Assembly: GCF_030658505.1 (NCBI RefSeq)
Contig: NZ_JAUTXR010000085.1
Coordinates: forward strand, 1-29,593
Length of the DNA: 29,593 nt
DNA from: Stenotrophomonas raiganjensis (SeqCode)
Lineage (GTDB): Bacteria > Pseudomonadota > Gammaproteobacteria > Xanthomonadales > Xanthomonadaceae
Direction of reading: 5' to 3'
Shown: positions 14,751-21,954 of the stretch, piece after piece
How positions within the stretch are numbered: the stretch's first letter is position 1
Layout: every line of letters starts with the position of its first letter
Position numbers and translations under genes: made by a program
The notes under the pieces: generated by a model
Databases searched by the model: none
Told to the model about the DNA's origin: nothing
What the model saw: the letters and a program-made list of their open reading frames with translations, nothing else

Positions 14751-16216
14751 TCACGCCGAACCTGTGGCAGAAGCTGGCGGCGGTGATCGCTGCGCTGATG
14801 CTGATGTGCTGCATGGCGTTGCTGGCATTGCAGATGCGCGCCAACACCCGCCACGAACAGGAGGTGGTGCAGCGGTTGTCGCTGGGCCTGGCCGAGCATA
14901 TCGCCCAGCGCAGCGAGCTGATGGATACCAGCGGCATGCGCGATGCCGCGGTGCGCGCGCTGTTCGGCCAGCTGATGGCGGTCAACCCCAGTGTCGAGGT
15001 CTACCTGCTGGATGACCAGGGCCGCATCCTCGGCCACGACGCGCCCAGCGGCCACCTGGTGCGCACCCGCGTGGACGTGGCACCGTTGCGTGAACTGCTG
15101 GCAGGCGCGCCGCTGCCGATTCTCGGTGATGATCCGCGCAGCGCTGACGGCCGCAAGGTATTCAGCGCCGCGCCGCTGATCGTGCAGGGCCGCCAGGCCG
15201 GCTACGTGTACGTGGTGCTGGTGGGTGAACACCGGCAGATGCTGGCCGACGATCTTGCCGCTGGCAGCCAATGGGACACCACGCTGTGGTCGGTGGTGCT
15301 GGTCGGCGGTCTCGGCCTGCTGGCCGGGCTGGTGGCGTTCTATTGGGTGACCCGCCCGCTGCGGCGGCTGACCCGGCGCATCCAGGCCTTCGATATCGAC
15401 GCACCCACGCCGTTGCCGCCGCCGGAGCCGCTGCGCCCTGGTGAGCGCGATGAGCTGGTGATCCTCGAGCACGCGCACGCGCAGATGGCACAGCGGCTGG
15501 GTGAGCAATGGCAGCAGCTGCGCCAGCAGGACCTGCAGCGGCGCGAGCTGGTCGCCAACATCTCGCATGACCTGCGCACGCCGTTGTCGTCACTGCACGG
15601 CTACCTGGAGACGCTGGCCCTGAAGGACGCCACGCTGTCGCCGGACGAACGCCGCCGCTATCTCGGCATCGCACTGGCGCAGAGCGCCAAAGTCGGCCGG
15701 CTGGCACGCGCGCTGTTCGAGCTGGCGCGGCTGGAGCACGGCGAAGTACGGCTGGAGTGGGAGGTGTTCGCGCTGCCGGAGCTGCTGCAGGACGTACTGC
15801 AGAAGTTCGAGCTGGCGGCGCAGGCGCGCAATCAGCGCCTGCATGCCGTGTTCCCGCCGGGCCTGCCACTGGTGCGGGCCGATCTGGGGCTGGTCGAGCG
15901 GGTGCTGACCAATCTGCTCGACAATGCGTTGCGGCATGCGCCGGACGCAGGCGTGATCGAAGTGCGCCTGCGTGCGACCGCCGACAGCGTAGAGGTGAGC
16001 GTGGCGGATGACGGTCCCGGTGTCGCTCCGGCGCTGCGCACCCAGCTGTTCCAGGCACCGGCCGCGCTGGGTGCACGTCGTGGCGAGAATGGTGGGTTGG
16101 GCCTGTTGATCGTGCAGCGCATCGTGCAGCTGCATGGCCGTCGCATCGAGCTGCGCGACAGCGAGCACGGCGCGCTGTTCGTGTTTGCCTTGCCGCGTGC
16201 GGAACCGGCGGCCTAG
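14747..16216 (+). CDS. Sensor histidine kinase partner
   Basis: This 489-residue inner-membrane kinase has helix one at about 11-29, a periplasmic sensor region of roughly 150 residues, helix two at about 180-201 and a HAMP-like linker (TRPLRRLTRRIQAFD). The H-box is NISHDLRTPLSS (H274), the N-box LLDNALRHAP, the G1-box DDGPGV and the G2-box GGLGLLIVQ. The first helix contains MCCM, two adjacent cysteines at the membrane (C21, C22), which could respond to redox state but might be incidental. It overlaps the response-regulator gene by four bases. Its stop codon overlaps, on the opposite strand, the stop of the neighbouring kinase gene. Confidence 0.93.
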   Translation: MITPNLWQKLAAVIAALMLMCCMALLALQMRANTRHEQEVVQRLSLGLAEHIAQRSELMDTSGMRDAAVRALFGQLMAVNPSVEVYLLDDQGRILGHDAPSGHLVRTRVDVAPLRELLAGAPLPILGDDPRSADGRKVFSAAPLIVQGRQAGYVYVVLVGEHRQMLADDLAAGSQWDTTLWSVVLVGGLGLLAGLVAFYWVTRPLRRLTRRIQAFDIDAPTPLPPPEPLRPGERDELVILEHAHAQMAQRLGEQWQQLRQQDLQRRELVANISHDLRTPLSSLHGYLETLALKDATLSPDERRRYLGIALAQSAKVGRLARALFELARLEHGEVRLEWEVFALPELLQDVLQKFELAAQARNQRLHAVFPPGLPLVRADLGLVERVLTNLLDNALRHAPDAGVIEVRLRATADSVEVSVADDGPGVAPALRTQLFQAPAALGARRGENGGLGLLIVQRIVQLHGRRIELRDSEHGALFVFALPRAEPAA

Positions 16217-17559
16217 CAGGCCGTTTCGCATTCGACGATACCGCCGGATTCCAGCGGCAGGTGCAGGCGGATACAGGCACCGCCCAACTCCGAATCGGTC
16301 ACCTCGACGTGGCCACCATGCTTGTCGGCCACTACCTGCACCAGCGCCAGCCCGAGGCCGAAACCGGGGCTGCCCGGGTCCAGCCGCACGTAGGGCTGCA
16401 GCACCTGGCCGCGCAGTTCGGGCGCGATGCCGGGGCCATCGTCCTCCACCTGCAAGCACAGCCAGCCGTCATTGACGGTGCTGGCAATACGGATCTGCCG
16501 GCGGGCGTAACGCATTGCATTGCCGAGCAGGTTGCGCAGCGCCAGCTCCAGCATGTGCCGGTTGACGTTGACCAGGCCTACCGGCGACAGCACCTGCTGT
16601 ACCGGCATCGGCAACGGTGCGAACTGGGCCACTACACCGCGTACCAGTGCCGCCAGCTGCAGGCGCTGCCGGGTCAGCTGGTGGCAGCGGCCGAGTGCGG
16701 CGTACTCGACGCCAGCATCGGTGAGGTGCTGCAGGCGGTCGACATCGGTGCGCAGCCCGCCCAGCGCATCGCGCTGCACATCATCGAGCGCGGTGTCCTC
16801 CAGGTCGGCCAGGCCGAAACGCATTCGCGCCAACGGCGTGCGCACCTCGTGTGCCACCGCCTGTGCCAGCACGCGCTGGCTTTCCAGCAGCTGCTGCAGC
16901 TGCTCGGCCATATGGTTGAAGGCATTGGCCAACGGCCGCACCAGCGCGGTACCCGCACGCGGCGCGCGGGTATCCAGCTGGCCATCGCGCATCTGCCGTG
17001 CCGCCTGCGCCAACTGCGAGACGTCGCGCCACAGCCGATAGACCATCACGTACATCGGCAGCGCCACCGCCACCATCAGGATCAGCAGCAGGATCGCTAC
17101 GCCGGATACTTCACTGTCCTGCCAGCCTTCGTCCGGCAGCGCTTCGTCCAGCGGCCCCAGCATCACTGCGTAGTCGCTGTCGCCGATCCGCTGCAGGCTG
17201 CGCATGTGCTCAAGGTCGATCTGCACGCGGCCGTTGTTGAACGCCGGGCGTTGGCTGGCCGGCAGCTCCTTCACTGCCTCGGCCAGCGGCACCATGCGCA
17301 GCGCATAGGCGAAATCGGCGTCGAGTTCGCGTGCCAGCACCGGCCACTGTTCGCGCGGGGTTTCGGCGAAGCGGTGCTGCAGCAGTGCATGGGTGCCGCG
17401 CATCTCGGCCTGCAGTCCGGCTTCGGTGCGGTCTTCCAGCAGGGCATCCCAGGCCCACAGGCCGAGCACGATCAGCAGCAGGTGGGCGACCAGGAAGCCG
17501 ATGCCGTAGCGCAGGAAGTGGAAGGCGTGGCCGCGCATCGCCGAAGGCGTGCGCGTCAT
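16213..17559 (-). CDS. rstB: RstB-like sensor histidine kinase
   Basis: This 448-residue kinase has helices at about 17-37 and 152-174, with a short periplasmic sensor between and a HAMP region after. The H-box is AHEVRTPLARMRF (H237), the N-box NLLGNAMRYA, the G1-box DDGPGI and the G2-box GFGLGLALVQ. The AHE[LV]RTPLARLRF-type H-box and the pairing with an RstA-like regulator support RstB. The start at 17559 overlaps the regulator stop by four bases (ATGA); another ATG two codons earlier is possible. The stop codon lies in CCTAGC, shared with the converging kinase gene. Confidence 0.88.
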   Translation of the reverse strand: MTRTPSAMRGHAFHFLRYGIGFLVAHLLLIVLGLWAWDALLEDRTEAGLQAEMRGTHALLQHRFAETPREQWPVLARELDADFAYALRMVPLAEAVKELPASQRPAFNNGRVQIDLEHMRSLQRIGDSDYAVMLGPLDEALPDEGWQDSEVSGVAILLLILMVAVALPMYVMVYRLWRDVSQLAQAARQMRDGQLDTRAPRAGTALVRPLANAFNHMAEQLQQLLESQRVLAQAVAHEVRTPLARMRFGLADLEDTALDDVQRDALGGLRTDVDRLQHLTDAGVEYAALGRCHQLTRQRLQLAALVRGVVAQFAPLPMPVQQVLSPVGLVNVNRHMLELALRNLLGNAMRYARRQIRIASTVNDGWLCLQVEDDGPGIAPELRGQVLQPYVRLDPGSPGFGLGLALVQVVADKHGGHVEVTDSELGGACIRLHLPLESGGIVECETAC

Positions 17560-18245
17560 CCCCATGCCGATCGGCTGAACAGGTAGCCGCGGCCGCGCAC
17601 GGTCTTGATCCGTTCCGGCTGTTCCGGGTTGTCGCCCAGCTTGCGGCGCAGGCGCGAGATGCGCGCATCGATCGAGCGGTCGAGACCATCGAAGGCGATC
17701 CCGCGCAGGCCGCGCAGCAGCGCGTCGCGGTCGAGGATCTGGCCGGCGTTGCTGGCCAGCAGGAACAGCAGGTCGAACTCGGCGGTGGTCAGCTCCAGCA
17801 GGTTGCCCTGCAGGTGCACATTGCGGGTGGACGGGTCGATGTTCAGTTCGCCGAAGCGCAGGCTGCCGTCTCGCGGCTCGACCCGGCGGTGGCGGCGCAG
17901 GTGGGCGCGCAGGCGGGCCAGCAGCACCCGTGGTTCGATCGGCTTGCCGATGTAGTCATCGGCGCCCAGCTCCAGCCCCAGCACCTGGTCGATGTTGTCG
18001 GTGCGGGCGGTCAGCACGCAGATGATGCCGTCATAGTGGGGCCGGATCTGCCGACACACTTCGAAACCATCCTGGTCCGGCAGGCCGACATCCAGCAGGA
18101 CCAGCGCCGGCTTCTCGGCCAGGATCCGGGTGACCGCACGTTCGCCACTGCGCTCGTGGGCCACCTGGTAGCCATGCCGCTGAAGATAGTCGCTGACCAT
18201 CGTACCCAGGCGGGCATCGTCTTCGACCAGTACGATATCCAGCAT
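17556..18245 (-). CDS. rstA: RstA-like response regulator
   Basis: This 229-residue regulator has a receiver domain with E8-D9-D10, D52 (LLDVGLPDQDG) and lysine in YIGKPIEP. The winged-helix domain carries LASNAGQILDRDALLRGLRG, FDGLDRSIDARISRLRRKL and RIKTVRGRGYLF, closely following E. coli RstA including a C-terminal AW. The start at 18245 has GGAGG eight bases upstream. It forms an operon with rstB. A sequence resembling the E. coli RstA box lies 175 bp upstream, between this gene and the asnB-like gene. Confidence 0.9.
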   Translation of the reverse strand: MLDIVLVEDDARLGTMVSDYLQRHGYQVAHERSGERAVTRILAEKPALVLLDVGLPDQDGFEVCRQIRPHYDGIICVLTARTDNIDQVLGLELGADDYIGKPIEPRVLLARLRAHLRRHRRVEPRDGSLRFGELNIDPSTRNVHLQGNLLELTTAEFDLLFLLASNAGQILDRDALLRGLRGIAFDGLDRSIDARISRLRRKLGDNPEQPERIKTVRGRGYLFSRSAWG

Positions 18246-18419
18246 TTTCAAGGCCTCCGTGGACGCAAACGTACCGCCACGGCACGAACGCGGCGATGCT
18301 ATCCCAGCCTTCGGGCCGCCCGGGTCCCAGGGGCGGGCGCCATTCAGCCGGGGTTGCTGGCGCACGGGCCGGGGTTCAGTCCCGGCAACAACTTGCCGCC
18401 CAGCATAACGCGTCGCTGT

Positions 18420-18433
18420 TACAAAACGTTACC
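18420..18433 (+). promoter_or_regulatory. RstA-box-like site in the rstA/asnB-like intergenic region
   Basis: TACAAAACGTTACC resembles the E. coli RstA box TACATNTNGTTACA, keeping both TACA and GTTAC blocks at the right spacing. GTTAC occurs as a direct repeat at 10-bp period (GTTACAAAACGTTAC), the usual layout for OmpR-family regulators. The remaining stretch 18246-18594 contains GC-rich stems (for example GCCGGG/CCCGGC near 18370-18392) and no gene that I can support. Confidence 0.5.
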
Positions 18434-18594
18434 TTCGTGATACGTCCGGTGACCATCGCTGACAGCAATGCGACTGACGCCAGGCAGGGACGGGCCGAGC
18501 ATGGAGTCTCCTCCGTTCCGCGTGCCGTCCCCATGTCGCCCGCCGCCCCCCGCCCGTTGAGTCTGTCCCGTCGCCTGCGTTGCCGAGGTGCCCG

Positions 18595-20496
18595 ATGAGC
18601 GGCGTGGTTGGCGCCTGGCTGCCGCCGGCCGAGGACGAGCACCTGCTGCAGCAGCTGGCGCCGATGCTGCGCGCCCTGCAGCAGCGCGGCCGGGGCCGCA
18701 TCGGCTACTGGACCGACGCCGAGGCTGGTCTGGCGCTGGGGCATTGCCGGGCGCCGACCGATACGCCGTTGCAGCCGTTGAGCTCGGATTGCGGTCGCTA
18801 CGTGCTGTGCCTGGACGGGCGTCTCTACAACCGCACGGATCTGCAGTCGCAGTTGCGTGATCTGCCGCGCAGCTGCAGCGATGCCCGTGTGCTGCTGCAG
18901 GCGATCGTCGAGTGGGGCGTGGAGCGGGCGCTGTCGCGCATCGAGGGGGCGTTCGGCTTCAGTGTCTGGGACCGCGAGTCGCGCGAGCTGTGGCTTGCCC
19001 GCGACCCGGTCGGCGAGCGGCCGCTGTATTACGGCTGGTACCAAGGGCAGTTCCTGTTCGCCTCCGAGCTGAAGGCGTTGCAGGCGTTCGCCGGCTTCGC
19101 GCCGAGCATCGATCAGGATGCACTGAGCCTGCTGCTGCGCCACGACTATGTGCCGGCGCCGCATACCATCTATCGCGGTATCCACAAGCTGGTGGCCGGC
19201 GCGATGCTGCGTGTCGACCTCAGCGATCATGCTGCGGGCAGCTCCAGCCAGGCGGCACAGGGCGGTTCGCGCTACTGGTGTGCACGCGACGCGATGCAGA
19301 GTGCACTGCGGGAGCCGCTGCAGCCGGTGCCGGGCCTGGAACAGGCGACCGACCAGCTGGAAGCGGTGCTGCAGAAGGCCATCGCCGCACGCATGCATTC
19401 GCCGCTGGCCTGTGGCGCGTTCCTGTCGGGTGGCACCGATTCGTCGCTGGTGACGGCGATGATGCAGGCCCAATCCACCCTGCCGATCGAAGCATGGACC
19501 GTCGGTTTCGACGATCCCGGCCATGATGAGAGCGACTGGGCCTCGCAGGTTGCGCGGCATCTGGGTGTACAGCACCACCTGCACCGGATGGACGCGCGCC
19601 AGGGCCTGGACCTGCTGCAGCGCCTGCCGCAGGTCTGGTGTGAGCCGTTCGCCGATGCCTCGCAGCTGCCGACCCTGCTCGCCAGCGAGCTGCTGGGCGC
19701 GCGCAAGCCGGTGGCACTGACCGGCGATGGGGGCGACGAGCTGTTCTTCGGCCATCCCAGCTATGGACGCGCGCTGCGCAATGCGCGGTTGTGCGGTGGC
19801 CTGCCGGATTGGGTGCGCGACCTGGCGCGGCGCAGCGGTAGCCGCATGAACGCCGAACGTGGCCGCCTGGGAGGCTGGCGCGCGCTGGTGGCCGAGGTCG
19901 CCGCCAACGACGTGGAGGGGCACTACCTGCAGCGCGTCACGCGCTGGCGACAGCCGGCGCAGGTGGTGCTGGGCGCGCGCGAACCGATGACGATCTTCCA
20001 GCAGCAGGACACGGCATTGCCCGCCGAGGCGCGCATCCAGCTGCTGGATTTCCGCATGGATCTGGCCGAGGGCATTCTTGCAAAGGTCGATCGCGCCGGC
20101 ATGGCGGCGGGTGTGGAAACGCGTGCGCCGCTGCTGGACATGGAGGTGGTGCGCTTGGCCTGGCGCCTGCCGCAGCACCTGAAGTACCACGATGGTGAGC
20201 ACAAGCGGATCCTCAAGCATCTGCTGGCACGCTACCTGCCGGAACCGCTGGTGTACCGCCCGAAGCGTGGCTTTGGGCCCCCGATGGCGCGATGGTTGGC
20301 GGGCCCGTTGCGCGACTGGGCGGAGGCGCTGCTGGACCCACAGCTGCTGCGCAACCAGGGCTGTTTCGATGCGGCACGCGTGCGTGGCATCTGGGAGGCG
20401 TTCCTGCGCGGCGAGCGCAAGTGGCACACGCACCTGTGGAATGTGCTGATGTTCCAGGCGTGGCACCAGCACTGGCACGTCAATCGCGGGCGTTGA
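18595..20496 (+). CDS. asnB: Asparagine-synthetase-like protein with degenerate glutaminase domain
   Basis: This is a 633-residue protein with the AsnB domain order. Residues 1-200 form a class-II glutaminase fold (GAFGFSVWDRES; ARDPVGERPLYYG; FASELKAL). Residues 250-600 form an ATP-pyrophosphatase/amidotransferase synthetase domain with SGGTDSS at 278-284, LTGDGGDELFFG, KVDRAGMAAGVETRAPLLD and KRGFGPPMA. Functional enzymes begin MCG; this one begins MSG (AGC codon), so the catalytic cysteine is absent. The glutamine-binding NGEIYN is DGRLYN, and the HRGPD loop is QRGRG. The synthetase part looks intact, so an ammonia-dependent enzyme or another amide-forming ligase is likely. The start at 18595 has GAGG six bases upstream, and no alternative start restores MC. 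Confidence 0.88.
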   Translation: MSGVVGAWLPPAEDEHLLQQLAPMLRALQQRGRGRIGYWTDAEAGLALGHCRAPTDTPLQPLSSDCGRYVLCLDGRLYNRTDLQSQLRDLPRSCSDARVLLQAIVEWGVERALSRIEGAFGFSVWDRESRELWLARDPVGERPLYYGWYQGQFLFASELKALQAFAGFAPSIDQDALSLLLRHDYVPAPHTIYRGIHKLVAGAMLRVDLSDHAAGSSSQAAQGGSRYWCARDAMQSALREPLQPVPGLEQATDQLEAVLQKAIAARMHSPLACGAFLSGGTDSSLVTAMMQAQSTLPIEAWTVGFDDPGHDESDWASQVARHLGVQHHLHRMDARQGLDLLQRLPQVWCEPFADASQLPTLLASELLGARKPVALTGDGGDELFFGHPSYGRALRNARLCGGLPDWVRDLARRSGSRMNAERGRLGGWRALVAEVAANDVEGHYLQRVTRWRQPAQVVLGAREPMTIFQQQDTALPAEARIQLLDFRMDLAEGILAKVDRAGMAAGVETRAPLLDMEVVRLAWRLPQHLKYHDGEHKRILKHLLARYLPEPLVYRPKRGFGPPMARWLAGPLRDWAEALLDPQLLRNQGCFDAARVRGIWEAFLRGERKWHTHLWNVLMFQAWHQHWHVNRGR

Positions 20497-20523
20497 GATT
20501 CCTTCGCGGTTTGTTCTGCGTGG

Positions 20524-20619
20524 CGCAGGGCGTAGGCCCTTGCGTACGAATGTCCTCCGGCGCCGGCCGTTGGCCGTCACCTCCCCCTTTACTTCGTACG
20601 CAAGGGCCTACGCCCTGCG
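20524..20619 (-). repeat. Variable-arm palindromic element, 42-nt core family, copy E1
   Basis: Perfect 27-bp inverted arms (20524-20550 and 20593-20619) enclose a 42-nt core (20551-20592). The core, read on the minus strand, matches 40 of 42 positions of the core at 20723-20764. The arms share no obvious sequence with those of that second copy. It begins 28 nt after the asnB-like stop and might end that transcript. Confidence 0.85.
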
Positions 20620-20708
20620 TTCGGAGTTCGTCGACGCCTCGTTGAAAGGCGCCGCGAGCGCTGCGCTTTTCCTTTCCTGCCGCAAGCCGAGCCTCGTCGG
20701 GGCGGGCA

Positions 20709-20778
20709 GGGGTTTGGGCAAAGTAAAGGAGGAGGTGACGGCCAACGGCCGGCGCCGGGGGACATTTGCCCAGGCCCC
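20709..20778 (+). repeat. Variable-arm palindromic element, 42-nt core family, copy E2
   Basis: Arms GGGGTTTGGGCAAA (20709-20722) and TTTGCCCAGGCCCC (20765-20778) pair along 14 positions, two of them as G-U in RNA. The 42-nt core (20723-20764) starts GTAAAGGAGGAGGTGACGG and contains the hairpin CGGCC-AAC-GGCCG. The orientation is opposite to copy E1. The stretch 20497-20935 holds these two copies and the phasin terminator, and no gene. Confidence 0.8.
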
Positions 20779-20852
20779 AGCCTGTCCCGGCGGGGCCCTT
20801 CAGTTCGCGGCGAATCCAGACGAGGAAGCGCTCTTCAATGCAGACGCCAGGC

Positions 20853-20889
20853 AAAAAAAGACCCGGCAGAGGGAGGGATCTGCCGGGTC
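20853..20889 (-). terminator. Intrinsic terminator of the phasin gene
   Basis: On the minus strand an 11-bp stem (20879-20889 with 20860-20870) with an 8-nt loop is followed by seven T (20853-20859). Confidence 0.9.
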
Positions 20890-20935
20890 CGGATTGCGTG
20901 GGGGGAGGGACCCACGCAATGAGCGTTGCGTCGCG

Positions 20936-21283
20936 TCAGTGGTTCTTCGCGTCCGCCGTTGATTCGTTGTAGCCCTGCACCAGCTCGGACCAGGCCTTGC
21001 TGGCCTGCAGGCCAAGCCCGACCACGTCCTGCTGGGCCTGGCCCAGCCGCTGCAGGTTGTCCTGCCACAGCTGTGCGCCCTTGGAGAGCACCCCGGCCGC
21101 ATCCTCGCTGCGGGCCAGCTCGCCGAGCCAGCCGCCGGTGGCGGTCAGGTTGCGTTCCATCGCCTTCAGCTGCACGCCGAAGATGCTTTCCGCGTGCTCC
21201 AACGCCAGTCGGTTCGCGCGCGTTGCCGTGGCGGCGAGCTGGCGGGTGGCATCACTGAAGCGATCGCTGAAGGCGGCGGCCAT
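20936..21283 (-). CDS. Phasin-family protein
   Basis: This is a 115-residue, almost entirely helical, amphipathic protein without cysteine or a signal peptide. Segments such as MAAAFSDRFSDATRQLAATA, LALEHAESIFGVQLKAMERN and LGLQASKAWSELVQGYNE fit the phasin_2 family. Phasins coat polyhydroxyalkanoate granules and also occur as stress-related helical proteins in bacteria without obvious granules; no PHA synthase gene is in the window. It has its own terminator and lies downstream of queD on the same strand, separated by the queD terminator, so it is probably transcribed alone. The ribosome site is weak. Confidence 0.85.
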   Translation of the reverse strand: MAAAFSDRFSDATRQLAATATRANRLALEHAESIFGVQLKAMERNLTATGGWLGELARSEDAAGVLSKGAQLWQDNLQRLGQAQQDVVGLGLQASKAWSELVQGYNESTADAKNH

Positions 21284-21340
21284 GGGGCATCAGGGAGTGG
21301 CTTGATGCGTTGCAGCATACGCCCTTGATGCCGCAATGCA

Positions 21341-21373
21341 ACAAAAATAACAAAGGCGCCCAAAGCGCCTTTG
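21341..21373 (-). terminator. Intrinsic terminator of queD
   Basis: Perfect 9-bp stem CAAAGGCGC/GCGCCTTTG (21351-21359 with 21365-21373) with a 5-nt loop, followed on the minus strand by TTATTTTTGT. Confidence 0.88.
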
Positions 21374-21399
21374 AAACACCTTTCCGATCAATGGGTTGA

Positions 21400-21762
21400 T
21401 CAGGCGGCCGGACCGCGGTAGCGGCAGCCGGAGGTGCAGGTTTCGTGCACCGTGATCTCGCTCAGCGCCGGCAGGCTGGGCTTGAGTTCGTTCCAGATCC
21501 ACACCGCCAGGTTCTCGCTGGTCGGGTTTTCCAGGCCGGGAATGTCGTTGAGGTAGTGATGGTCCAGGCGGTCATAGATCGGCTGGAAAGCTGCCTTTAC
21601 GTCGCCGAAGTCCATGATCCAGCCGGTCTGCGCGCCGGGCTCGCCCTCGACCTTCAGTTCCACCCGGAACGAGTGGCCGTGCAGGCGCGCGCACTTGTGC
21701 CCGGGCGGCACGTTGGGAAGGCGGTGCGCCGCCTCGAGCATGAAGACTTTGAAGATTTCCAT
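21400..21762 (-). CDS. queD: 6-carboxytetrahydropterin synthase QueD
   Basis: This 120-residue enzyme converts dihydroneopterin triphosphate to 6-carboxytetrahydropterin in the preQ0/queuosine pathway for tRNA modification. Zinc histidines lie in LEAAHRLP and ARLHGHSF. The catalytic cysteine is in [11 protein letters not shown] (about residue 24). The family ending [15 protein letters not shown] is present, as is the [11 protein letters not shown] helix. Length is typical. A candidate -10 box lies only six bases before the ATG, so the mRNA may be leaderless. It ends in its own terminator and is transcribed alone. Confidence 0.95.
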   Translation of the reverse strand: MEIFKVFMLEAAHRLPNVPPGHKCARLHGHSFRVELKVEGEPGAQTGWIMDFGDVKAAFQPIYDRLDHHYLNDIPGLENPTSENLAVWIWNELKPSLPALSEITVHETCTSGCRYRGPAA

Positions 21763-21768
21763 GGCCCG

Positions 21769-21774
21769 ATTGTA
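21769..21774 (-). promoter_or_regulatory. Candidate -10 box of queD, possible leaderless promoter
   Basis: On the minus strand GCGTACAATCGGGCCATG places TACAAT six bases from the ATG. Transcription would start at or within a base or two of the start codon. No Shine-Dalgarno sequence is seen. The -35 region is weak (AGGCTG). Confidence 0.45.
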
Positions 21775-21830
21775 CGCCGCAGGCGGCCCGGCAGCCTGAG
21801 CGGATGTTGGTCTTTCGTGAAGAAACTCTT

Positions 21831-21881
21831 TTCATCCGGATGAAGAGATGATAGCTTCTCTTATATCCGTATGAAGAGATG
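21831..21881. promoter_or_regulatory. Tandem repeats and palindrome upstream of the TonB receptor
   Basis: TCCGGATGAAGAGATG (21835-21850) recurs as TCCGTATGAAGAGATG (21866-21881), 15 of 16 identical, at 31-bp spacing (about three helical turns). The first copy is part of the perfect 14-bp palindrome TTCATCCGGATGAA (21831-21844). A TTATAT (-10-like) sits between them at 21861-21866. The local A+T content is high for this genome. It looks like a two-site operator for the receptor gene; the regulator is unknown. Confidence 0.55.
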
Positions 21882-21954
21882 TTATTGGCCGACCCCCGGC
21901 CAGGCATGGACTACTGCGGAACTTCGTCGTCCTTACCACCTCCCCCACATCGTC

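Noticed and set aside
20540..20962. Small open frames in the repeat region between the asnB-like and phasin genes
   Set aside because: Their codons simply read through the inverted repeats and the phasin terminator; there is no ribosome site or family resemblance.
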